NCBI RefSeq assembly: GCF_000309385.1
Contig: NZ_JH976537.1
Coordinates: forward strand, 2,944,815-3,008,814
Reading direction: 5' to 3'
DNA from: Nodosilinea nodulosa PCC 7104
GTDB lineage: Bacteria > Cyanobacteriota > Cyanobacteriia > Phormidesmidales > Phormidesmidaceae
DNA: 64,000 bases
Part shown: in pieces, positions 42,286 to 50,435 of the stretch
How positions within the stretch are numbered: position 1 is the first letter of the stretch
Layout of the letters: each line of letters opens with the position of its first letter
Position numbers and translations under genes: made by a program
The notes under the pieces: generated by a model
The model's input: the letters and a program-made list of their open reading frames with translations, nothing else
Database searches by the model: none
What the model was told of the DNA's origin: nothing

Positions 42286-44607
42286 ATGCTAGGGGCCAAA
42301 ACAACCCATGCTGTGGCTTTTACCTCCAACCCGCTATCGCCTGATCCAGCTGATCGGCAGGACGCTGCTATTGCAGACGGTCGCGATCGCATGCTACAGC
42401 GGCGTGATCAACTTTTAGAAGCTGCCGCCGCCGCCGCCAATCTTCTACTTACGCTGGAGAACCTTGACGAAGCGATTGATACGGCTCTGAATTTAATCGC
42501 GGCAGGCGCAGGCTGCGATCGCATCAACGTTTTAGAAAATGCCGCTGATGCGTCATCAACGGTGCCCGACTACTACACCGTACTCTACGAGTGGACTAGC
42601 CCAGGGACGATACGGCAGGCGACCCATTCGGAGACAGCTCGCATCAGCAGTGCAGGGATAGAAGCCTTTATGGAGGAGTACTATCTCCACGGCGATGGAT
42701 TTGGCGGACTGCTGGAAGACTGGATTGAACCCCTGCGAAGCGCCTATGCCGCCGTTCAAGTCAAGTCGAGTTATTCCGTGCCGATTCGCGTCAATGGGCG
42801 GTGGTGGGGCGTATTGTGCTTTAACTACTGCCGCGAAGCCATTTGCATCAGTCCGGCAGAGGTGGCCATTTTGCGAACAATCGCAGACTTTATCGGCAGC
42901 GCCATTCAGCGCGATCGGATCACTCGTGAACAGCAAGAATCTGCCCAAAGGCAGGCTTTAGAGCTGGAAAAAGCTAACCATGTGCTCAAGCAAACCGTCG
43001 ATTTGTTGGTAACTGAATCCGACCTAAATCGCTTTTTAGATCATGTTCTAAAGGCTCTTTCTGAACAATTTGATGCTCCCCTAATCCAGTATTGGGAGCA
43101 TCCAGAACCTGGCAATATTTCCTATCTAAGACTGGCCTGTAGTAACGGTAAAATTCTCACTGTAGCCGACCTGCCTGATGATTGTTTTGTAAGAGGCATC
43201 CAAATTCCGCCGGAACTCATTGGATATGAAAATCTCCACACTCGCAAACGCCATTTTGTCGTAGAAGATGTGCCTGCTGATCCGATTCAGCAGTCGATCT
43301 TTTCTCCTCTAAATTTTGACTTAGAGACGTGGTGTACCGAAAATCACATCAGGAAGATGATTAACATTCCTCTGATGCGGGCAGGAAAAACGACAGGGGC
43401 ACTTTTACTTTATTTTCCCAGTGGTCACTATTTGAGCGAGCAACAGACTGAGCTGATGCATGCGCTGGCACAACTGGTGACGCTGGCTATTCAGCTGACT
43501 CAGCTGGCAGAAATTAAGCAAGCAGAAGCGATCGCCCAGGCGCAAGAACAAGTGGCGCAAGAACGGGTTGCAGAATTAGTTAAAGCAAACACAGCCCTCA
43601 AGCAGTCTCTCGATACCCTTGCCGCCGATCCCGACCTGGATCGCTTCATTGGGCACCTCCTGAAACTTATTGCGGATCAATTTGACGCCCCGGCAGTGGA
43701 GTATTGGGTACATGCCACCCAGGCTGAGCCTGAGACTAATGCCTACGTCCACTTAGCCTGCTGGCAGGGGAAGATTTTTCGCCACCTGCCCGAGCAGCAC
43801 CCCGACCTCGACCTAATCCCGTTTCTCAGCCTGCTGCTTAGCGTCAGCGACACCACCATTGGTGCCTTAGTCATCTACCTACCCAGCCATAGCACTGTCT
43901 CGGGTCAAGTCATCGAGCTTGCCCATGCTCTGGCCCAACAACTGACTCTCGCGATCGAGCTGACCCGCCTGGCCGAAGAGGCGCAGCAGGCGGCTCTGCT
44001 GCAGGAGCGGGCCCGTATGGCGCGCGAAATTCACGATACCCTGGCCCAGGCTTTTGGCGGTATTTTAATGCAGCTGCAGGCCGCTACCTACTTTACCCCT
44101 ACACAGTTAACAGCCGCGCAGAACCACGTGATGACCGCCCAAGCCCTGGCTCGAGATGGCCTGGCCGAAGCTAGGCGATCGGTCTGGACGCTGTATCTAG
44201 AAACCGCTGAGTACGAAGATTTGTCTCGGACGATCGCCAAGTTTATTGCCCAAACCGCGTCGGGGCAGCCGGTGCCTATCAGCTTAGACATTGAGGGTAT
44301 TCCCTATCGCCTTCACCCCGACCTGGGCCTGAATCTGCTCCGCATTGCTCAGGAGTCGGTTACTAATGCTCTGCGCCACGCCCAGGCCCAAACTATCTCC
44401 ATTGGCCTCAGCTACCAGCCGCACACCCTACAGCTGATCATCCGTGACGATGGCTGTGGCTTTGATTCACAACCGTCTAGCTGGGGATTTGGCCTATTGG
44501 GCATGCAGCAGCGAACCGCGCGGCTGCGTGCCACTTGGCAACTTGTCAGCCAGCTGGGGCAGGGCACCACTATTACGGTCACCCTGGCTAATCCAGCTAT
44601 TCTTTAA
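42286..44607 (+). CDS. Multi-GAF sensor histidine kinase (NarX/DesK-like HisKA_3)
   Basis: The 773-residue soluble kinase has three GAF-like regions (about 40-210, 240-400, and a shorter one at 430-565), each preceded by a similar LEKANHVLKQTVDLL or LVKANTALKQSLDTL helix. The HisKA_3 phosphoacceptor is in ARMAREIHDTLAQAFGGILMQLQ (His near 583). The ATPase domain contains LRIAQESVTNALRHAQAQ and RDDGCGFD. No membrane helix or bilin-binding Cys-His is obvious, so the ligand is unknown. The next gene, 63 bases downstream, encodes a NarL-type regulator, almost certainly its partner. The two internal GAF-linker segments look like a duplication within the gene. Confidence 0.92.
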   Translation: MLGAKTTHAVAFTSNPLSPDPADRQDAAIADGRDRMLQRRDQLLEAAAAAANLLLTLENLDEAIDTALNLIAAGAGCDRINVLENAADASSTVPDYYTVLYEWTSPGTIRQATHSETARISSAGIEAFMEEYYLHGDGFGGLLEDWIEPLRSAYAAVQVKSSYSVPIRVNGRWWGVLCFNYCREAICISPAEVAILRTIADFIGSAIQRDRITREQQESAQRQALELEKANHVLKQTVDLLVTESDLNRFLDHVLKALSEQFDAPLIQYWEHPEPGNISYLRLACSNGKILTVADLPDDCFVRGIQIPPELIGYENLHTRKRHFVVEDVPADPIQQSIFSPLNFDLETWCTENHIRKMINIPLMRAGKTTGALLLYFPSGHYLSEQQTELMHALAQLVTLAIQLTQLAEIKQAEAIAQAQEQVAQERVAELVKANTALKQSLDTLAADPDLDRFIGHLLKLIADQFDAPAVEYWVHATQAEPETNAYVHLACWQGKIFRHLPEQHPDLDLIPFLSLLLSVSDTTIGALVIYLPSHSTVSGQVIELAHALAQQLTLAIELTRLAEEAQQAALLQERARMAREIHDTLAQAFGGILMQLQAATYFTPTQLTAAQNHVMTAQALARDGLAEARRSVWTLYLETAEYEDLSRTIAKFIAQTASGQPVPISLDIEGIPYRLHPDLGLNLLRIAQESVTNALRHAQAQTISIGLSYQPHTLQLIIRDDGCGFDSQPSSWGFGLLGMQQRTARLRATWQLVSQLGQGTTITVTLANPAIL

Positions 44608-44670
44608 GTTCACTCTACGCCAATTACCTCGCCAATTACCTCTGCCTCACACCTAGCCTACAGACCAACC

Positions 44671-45306
44671 ATGTTGACTCAACCCACCGAGACAATCCGC
44701 ATTTTGGTCGCCGACGATCATCCGATTGTGCGCCAGGGTTTGGTAGCTATTTTGAATGACCAACCGGATATGTCCGTCGTGGCCGAAGCCAACAACGGAC
44801 AAGAGACAATTGAGCAGTTTCGTCTGCACCAGCCCGATGTTGCCATTCTCGATTTGCAGATGCCCGTCGTTAGCGGCGTAGAGGCGATCACCAAAATTCG
44901 TGCAGAATATTCCCAAGCCTGCATCATCATGTTTTCTATCTATGAAACCAATGAAGATATCTACCAGGGCCTGCGGGCCGGGGCGAAGGCGTATCTGCTC
45001 AAAGACACCCCCTGCGGCCAGGTTTTAGAGGTGATTCGGGCGGTTAGCACAGGGCAGCGCTACATCCCGGTAGACATCGGCATTAAGCTAGCAAATCGCA
45101 TGAGCCAGACTGATTTGAGCGATCGCGAGTATGAAGTACTAACTCTGATGGCAAAGGGTAAAAACAACAGGGCGATCGCCGGGGAACTCCTCATTGCCGA
45201 AAGCACTGTAAAGTTTCATGTCGCCAATGTGATCAGTAAGCTCCGGGCCAGCGATCGCACCCACGCCGTGGTCAATGCCCTCCAGCAGGGCATCATCAAG
45301 CTGTAA
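44671..45306 (+). CDS. NarL/LuxR-family response regulator
   Basis: The 211-residue protein has a receiver domain with the acidic pocket (ILVADDHPIV), phosphorylation site D61 (VAILDLQMP) and the conserved Lys in LLKDTPCG. A LuxR-type helix-turn-helix (about 148-200: LSDREYEVLTLMAKGKNNRAIAGELLIAESTVKFHVANVISKL) follows. It should bind DNA when phosphorylated by the kinase encoded just upstream. The genes are on one strand with a short gap, so they form a two-component operon. Targets are unknown. Confidence 0.95.
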   Translation: MLTQPTETIRILVADDHPIVRQGLVAILNDQPDMSVVAEANNGQETIEQFRLHQPDVAILDLQMPVVSGVEAITKIRAEYSQACIIMFSIYETNEDIYQGLRAGAKAYLLKDTPCGQVLEVIRAVSTGQRYIPVDIGIKLANRMSQTDLSDREYEVLTLMAKGKNNRAIAGELLIAESTVKFHVANVISKLRASDRTHAVVNALQQGIIKL

Positions 45307-45375
45307 TCCCAAATCCGCACCACCCCGCCTACTTGCCTATAGTAAAAGCGCGGCGGTAAAGAAACGGTAACCCAC

Positions 45376-46671
45376 CTAAATTCCCAGCCGCTGAAAGACC
45401 TGATCTAGGTTTCTCAGGTGGCGATCGGGGTCAAAGCAGGCGGCAATTTCCTCAGCGGAAAGCCGCCCCTGCACCCGCTCGTCGGCCTCAATTAGCCCCC
45501 GAAAGTTGCCGTCGTCGGTGTTCCAGGCCTGGTGGGCGCAGCCCTGCACAATGGCGTAGGCCTCCTCGCGGGCCAGCCCCTTGTCCACCAGGGCCAGCAG
45601 CACCCCCTGGCTAAACACCACGCCGCCGTAGACGTTCATGTTGCGGGCCATGTTGTCGGGGTAGACCAGCAGGTTTTTGATCAGCTCGGTGGTCTCCACC
45701 AGCATGAAGTGGGTGAGAATGCAGCTGTCGGGAAAGGCCACCCGCTCCACCGAGCTGTGGGAAATATCGCGCTCGTGCCACAGGGCCACGTTCTCCAGCG
45801 CCGCCATGGCGTTGCCCCGCAGCAGCCGCGCCATCCCCGTCAGCCGCTCAGAGCGAATCGGGTTGCGCTTGTGGGGCATGGCCGAGGAGCCCTTTTGTTT
45901 TTTCGAGAAAAATTCTTCCACTTCCAGCACGTCGGTGCGCTGGAGGTTGCGAATTTCGACCGCAAAGCGCTCAATACTCGCTCCCAGCAGGGCCAGGGCA
46001 TTCATAAACTCGGCGTGGATATCGCGGGAGATCACCTGGGTGGAGGCGGTGTCGGGGCGCAGGCCCAGGTTTTGGCAGGCCAGGGCCTCAATTTTGGGAT
46101 CAATGTTGGCGTAGGTGCCCACCGCGCCGGAGATCTTGCCGACGGCGATCGCGTCTTGCAGGCGGGTCAACCGCTCCCGGTGGCGCAGCATTTCGGCCAG
46201 CCAGCCAGCCAGCTTAAAGCCAAAGGTAATCGGCTCGGCGTGAATGCCGTGCGATCGGCCAATCATCACCGTGTCACGGTGCTCCTGAGCTCGGTAGCGA
46301 ATCGCCTGAATCAGGCTCTCCACGTGGGTCAGAATCACCTGGAGGCTGTCCACCAATTGCAGCGACAGGGCCGTATCCAGCATGTCGGAACTGGTCATAC
46401 CTAGGTGAATGTAGCGCCCTACGTCGCCCACGTACTCGTTGACGTTGGTGAGAAAGGCGATCACATCGTGGCGCACCTCAGCTTCAATTTCGAGAATGCG
46501 CTGGGGGTCAAACTTAGCTTTGGCCTTGATTTCCTCTACCGCCTCTGGGGGAATGTAGCCTAGCTCAGCCTGGGCTTCACACACCGCGATTTCAACCCGC
46601 AGCCAGGTTTTGAATTTGTAGTCGTCGGTCCAGAGGTCGCCCATCTCGGGCAGGGTATAGCGTTCAATCAA
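45376..46671 (-). CDS. purB: Adenylosuccinate lyase
   Basis: The 431-residue enzyme has the fumarase/aspartase-family signature GSSAMPHKRNP, with MTSSDMLDTALSLQL and GRSHGIHAEPITFGFKLAGW supplying further catalytic residues. It acts twice in purine synthesis, splitting SAICAR and adenylosuccinate. The N-terminus MIERYTLPEMGDLW is standard but begins with a TTG codon (46671). One DnaA-box-like TGTGGAAAA lies 49 bases upstream. It converges with the response-regulator gene. Confidence 0.96.
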   Translation of the reverse strand: MIERYTLPEMGDLWTDDYKFKTWLRVEIAVCEAQAELGYIPPEAVEEIKAKAKFDPQRILEIEAEVRHDVIAFLTNVNEYVGDVGRYIHLGMTSSDMLDTALSLQLVDSLQVILTHVESLIQAIRYRAQEHRDTVMIGRSHGIHAEPITFGFKLAGWLAEMLRHRERLTRLQDAIAVGKISGAVGTYANIDPKIEALACQNLGLRPDTASTQVISRDIHAEFMNALALLGASIERFAVEIRNLQRTDVLEVEEFFSKKQKGSSAMPHKRNPIRSERLTGMARLLRGNAMAALENVALWHERDISHSSVERVAFPDSCILTHFMLVETTELIKNLLVYPDNMARNMNVYGGVVFSQGVLLALVDKGLAREEAYAIVQGCAHQAWNTDDGNFRGLIEADERVQGRLSAEEIAACFDPDRHLRNLDQVFQRLGI

Positions 46672-46719
46672 GGCTTTGGTCTGAATACAACCGTCCCATT
46701 CTACCCGTCTGCCCCAGCC

Positions 46720-46728
46720 TGTGGAAAA
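46720..46728. promoter_or_regulatory. Single DnaA-box-like site upstream of purB
   Basis: TGTGGAAAA matches the boxes seen at priA. One isolated 9-mer can easily occur by chance. Confidence 0.25.
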
Positions 46729-46817
46729 CGCGCCCGACGATCTGGCCAGAAAACTGGCTGGACCGTCGGATTCTGAAAAGGTTGGCTAGAGGCTGGGCGC
46801 GATCGCCCCAAAGCTCC

Positions 46818-49800
46818 CTACTTAAGCCGCTGCACGTTTTGCTGGGCGTAGGTCAAATTGGGCTGGTAGTCCACCACCTTCTGCTGGGCCACAGCGTAGT
46901 TGGGGTCTGACTTGGGCACCCGCTTCATCAGCTCAATGGAATTGGACCAGGAATCGGCAACGGCCTGCCACTGGTCCGCTGTGCTGGCGGTCTGGGCCTG
47001 GTTAGCCGCGGTCTGGGCCGCATTGACCGCCTGCCTGAACAGGTCTTCCTGGGGCACGTCAGCGGGGGGCGTGGTGGGCGCAGGTACCGCAGGCTCAGTC
47101 ACCACGGTGTCATTCCCAGGGGCGGGCTGTCGCAGCCGACCCAGCACGCTGTTGAGCAGCAGGCCTACCAGCGCCAGGACCAGCGCCCCAAGACCCAGCC
47201 CCACAATTAGCCGCAGCGGCAGGCCCGAGCGGCCCCTGCCCTCGTTTTCAAACTGGCCAGGGGCCAGGGCCACGTGGGTAGAGGGATCGGAGCCAAATTC
47301 TTGAATAAAGTCGTCGGTGGCGTCAGGCTCATCCTCCAGCAGGACAGCACCGTTGCGGTCTTGAATGAAGCCGTTGCTGTCATCGTGGCTGTCGCTGAAG
47401 ATGTCGTTGGCGTCAAAGCCCTCATCCCCAAAGCCCTCATCCCCAAGGCCTTCATCCCCAAAGCTCTCATTGCCAAAGCCTTCGCCAAATCCCTCGTCCT
47501 CGAAGCTGGCATCGGCGCCAAATATCGGGATCTCAGGCTCGGCCTCATCGCCGAAGCCCGATACCTCAAACCCAGGGCTGCCGGTTTCATTAATGTCAAA
47601 CTCGACCGATTCAAACGCCAAATCTGCTTCGGCGTCATCGGTGTAGTCAAGCGGGGCAGGGGTTACATAGGTCTCTGCAAAGTAGGTTTCGGGCTGCTCT
47701 TCAATCAGCGCGTTGTCATAGTCGTTGGACTCGCTGAAGCCGCCCTCGGGGGCTAGATCGGGCCTGAAGTTGCCCTCCACGGTCTGATCGAGTTCCATCG
47801 TCGAGAAGGGCAGATCGGCCTCAGCCCCCAGGTCAAAGGCCTCTGGCTCCCTCTGCGGCGTCTCAAAGTCGGGGGCATCGGCGGTGTAGTCCGTCTCCTC
47901 TGCGATTGCCCCCATCTCAAAGGGATTCGGCGTTGGATCGATGCCCTCGCTCTCGGGATCAAAGACCAGTCCGGGATCAAACTCGGTGCCTGCATCAGCT
48001 TCAAAGTCGCTGGGGGTGCCTAGGTCTAAACCGGGGCTAAAATCGTCAGGGACCGCATCCCAGGGCGGTGCGGCTGAGGCTGTAAGGTCAGGGTCGGCAG
48101 GCTGATCCCAGTCGGCGCTAAAGCCTGGGTCAAAGGCTTCGGCGGGAGCGGCTTCATCGGTGCCAAAGTTATCGGTGCCAAAGTTATCAGTGGCCAAGTT
48201 ATCAGTGCCCAGGTCACCCATGCTTAGATCGCCGTAGTCGCCTAGGTCGGTGTCTGTTTCAGCACCCATGGCTAGGTCGGGGGAAAACTCGTCGAAATTG
48301 TCGGTGAATGGGGTGGTTGAAGCCTCGCCAGGGCCATCTGTAGCCAGATCAACGTCGCCGCTGCCCAAGGCATCAATGCCCAAGTCATCGGTGCCCAGGT
48401 CGCCATAGTTATCGAGGTCGGCTTCTGCTTCGTCGCCCAGGGAGAGGTCAGTTGAGGCGTCGGCCCAGTCTTCGATGAGGTCATTGGCGGCCAAATCGAG
48501 GGTGGCAGCGCTGCTCAGGTCTTCAAACACAAGCTCCTCGGCGGTGGGAGCTGCGAGCAGATCGTCGGTACTGTCAGTGGCCTCCAGGGCCAGGTCCTCA
48601 GATTCAAAATCGAGGAATGCAGCGTCTTCAAAGGCGATCGCCCCTGCGCTCCCAGCTTCTGCTTCGGGCGTTTCCGGCTCTGTATCTGCCCTCACATCAC
48701 TATCGAAGTCAGCGTCTAGGTCGGCCCACTCATCGGGGCTAGTTAGCTCCGGGGTCAGAATATCGTCCAGGGCGGCCAGGTCGTCAATGGCAGACCCGTC
48801 GGCCCCTGCAGCGGGGGCGGTATTACTGGTATCGCTATCGCCCCACAGATCGTCCAAATCCATCGTTTCATCGGGCGCGTGCGGGCTGGCTGGAGGCGTA
48901 TTGAGGTCAAAGTCCAGGTCGTCGGATTCGAGATAGTCGGCGATCGCGGCCGATCCATCCTCTGCCTCCGCTAGGCTCAAATCTGCTTCAGGCTCAAACT
49001 CTGCCCCAAAGTCCAGATCCAGGTTGTCCGCAGACCCCAGGGCCACTTCATCTCCAGCGGCGTCAAACCCTAGATCGAAATCTGCGGCGTCTAAATCCAG
49101 GGCATCGGGGACGCTGCCCTCAGCGGCAGGGTCAGCCAAATCAAAATCTAATTCGCCTAATTCGCTAGTGGCGGGGTCGGCGGCGGATGCTGCGGCGAGA
49201 GATGCTTCGGTGAGACCAAAATCTAGCGCCCCCATCGAACTGTCGGTAGTGGGTTCTTCTACCCAGCCCAGGTCAAGATCGCTGTCAGCCTCCCCAGAGC
49301 CATCGACAGCGCCCAGCTCAAAGTCGAGATCGCTGGTGTCGCCCACCTCCCCCGAGTCGTTGTCCAGACCCAGGTCGAAGTCGAGATCGGTGCCGGTTTC
49401 GCCCGATGCTTCGGCGAAGTCCAGATCAAAGTCCAAAGCTGTTGGATCAGTCGACTCAGCTGGCCCAGCGGCCAGATCGAGGTCAAAATCGAGATCTCCG
49501 TCGAGATCCCCATCCAGATTTGCAGAGTCGGTGGCCTCGGCTAGACCCAAATCAAAATCGAGATCTGTGGGGTTTCCAGGGGGCTCCCCCGCCAGCGCTA
49601 GGTCTAGATCGAGATCTTTGCTGTCGAGGGTATCGTCAAAGCCGCTACCGAGATCCAGGCCATCCGGGCTGCTTTCACCCAGGTCAAGGTCAAAGCTGTC
49701 GGTGGCCTCAGGCCCAGAGGTTGGCTCGGCCAGGTCGAGGCCAAAGTCACCGTCATCAAAGTTTAGATCGAAGTCCGCTGCCCCGGAGCTGACTTCGCTG

Positions 49801-50306
49801 TCGCTATCGGTCAGGCCCAAATCATCGAGGCCCATATCGGCTCCGCTAAATTCGTTGCCCAGGGCGGCATCCAGGTCGCCGAGGTCGTCTATCTCCAGGG
49901 CAGAGCTGTCCGCATCAAACCCCAACGCTGCTCCCAGGTCTGTGTCGTCGCTGGCCGCAAAGTCGTCGGGGGCAGCGTCAAAATCCAGCTCAAAGGCGCT
50001 GGGATCGGTCTGTAGCGCCAGATTTTCGCTCCAGGCGCTAGTGCTGGCCCCAGTCTGTTTACCGCTCACGATCAGGTGATGCACAGCCGCTAGCTCCAGC
50101 CCCGTGATGCCTTTTTTGACGTAGGCGACCAAATCGGCCTGATTGGGAATTTGAGCACTCTCCAGGTTGACCTGGAGGGTGTTTTCCTGCTGCACGACGT
50201 GGGCGGTGATACCCTGGGCCTCGAGATGGCGATTCATCAGGGCCGCGATCGCGTCTGGGTTGCCCTGGCGGGCCAGTTGCAGAACATTGGGGGGCGTAGT
50301 AGACAT
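46818..50306 (-). CDS. Asp-rich repetitive membrane protein, 1162 residues
   Basis: Residues 1-85 form a compact domain (LARQGNPDAIAALMNRHLEAQGITAHVVQQENTLQVNLESAQIPNQADLVAYVKKGITGLEL) that I recall from several cyanobacterial proteins, function unknown. Residues about 95-985 are extremely acidic low complexity, with loose repeats such as LDFDLGLA, DLGDYGDL and FGDEGF. Near 1030-1052 is one membrane helix (LPLRLIVGLGLGALVLALVGLLLNSVL). The C-terminus is a helical tail (about 1085-1162: QEDLFRQAVNAAQTAANQAQTASTADQWQAVADSW). The layout suggests a cytoplasmic acidic region of about 900 residues tethered to a membrane. It could bind cations or act as a disordered brush, both inferred. Local exact repeats (for example GCC ACT GAT AAC-type blocks near 48170-48200) indicate slippage. 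Confidence 0.85.
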   Translation of the reverse strand: MSTTPPNVLQLARQGNPDAIAALMNRHLEAQGITAHVVQQENTLQVNLESAQIPNQADLVAYVKKGITGLELAAVHHLIVSGKQTGASTSAWSENLALQTDPSAFELDFDAAPDDFAASDDTDLGAALGFDADSSALEIDDLGDLDAALGNEFSGADMGLDDLGLTDSDSEVSSGAADFDLNFDDGDFGLDLAEPTSGPEATDSFDLDLGESSPDGLDLGSGFDDTLDSKDLDLDLALAGEPPGNPTDLDFDLGLAEATDSANLDGDLDGDLDFDLDLAAGPAESTDPTALDFDLDFAEASGETGTDLDFDLGLDNDSGEVGDTSDLDFELGAVDGSGEADSDLDLGWVEEPTTDSSMGALDFGLTEASLAAASAADPATSELGELDFDLADPAAEGSVPDALDLDAADFDLGFDAAGDEVALGSADNLDLDFGAEFEPEADLSLAEAEDGSAAIADYLESDDLDFDLNTPPASPHAPDETMDLDDLWGDSDTSNTAPAAGADGSAIDDLAALDDILTPELTSPDEWADLDADFDSDVRADTEPETPEAEAGSAGAIAFEDAAFLDFESEDLALEATDSTDDLLAAPTAEELVFEDLSSAATLDLAANDLIEDWADASTDLSLGDEAEADLDNYGDLGTDDLGIDALGSGDVDLATDGPGEASTTPFTDNFDEFSPDLAMGAETDTDLGDYGDLSMGDLGTDNLATDNFGTDNFGTDEAAPAEAFDPGFSADWDQPADPDLTASAAPPWDAVPDDFSPGLDLGTPSDFEADAGTEFDPGLVFDPESEGIDPTPNPFEMGAIAEETDYTADAPDFETPQREPEAFDLGAEADLPFSTMELDQTVEGNFRPDLAPEGGFSESNDYDNALIEEQPETYFAETYVTPAPLDYTDDAEADLAFESVEFDINETGSPGFEVSGFGDEAEPEIPIFGADASFEDEGFGEGFGNESFGDEGLGDEGFGDEGFDANDIFSDSHDDSNGFIQDRNGAVLLEDEPDATDDFIQEFGSDPSTHVALAPGQFENEGRGRSGLPLRLIVGLGLGALVLALVGLLLNSVLGRLRQPAPGNDTVVTEPAVPAPTTPPADVPQEDLFRQAVNAAQTAANQAQTASTADQWQAVADSWSNSIELMKRVPKSDPNYAVAQQKVVDYQPNLTYAQQNVQRLK

Positions 50307-50435
50307 AGAGGGCTATTGAATTCGATGAATTCAGCGCACGGGCCGGAGAATTCCCTATAGTATGCCCGTGGTGGCTAATATTGGCACAATCAACCTTTTG
50401 CGGTACGTAAACCTAACGTAATGTCACCCCAAATG

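Noticed and set aside
45532-46404. 290-codon plus-strand open frame
   Set aside because: It lies antisense to purB. Long antisense frames arise from the high GC content and third-position bias of the real gene.
49024-50079. 351-codon plus-strand open frame rich in Ser, Arg and Lys
   Set aside because: It is the antisense of the Asp/Leu-rich gene; the reverse complement of GAT/GAC-rich codons reads as Ser/Arg codons. It has no ribosome site and no family match.
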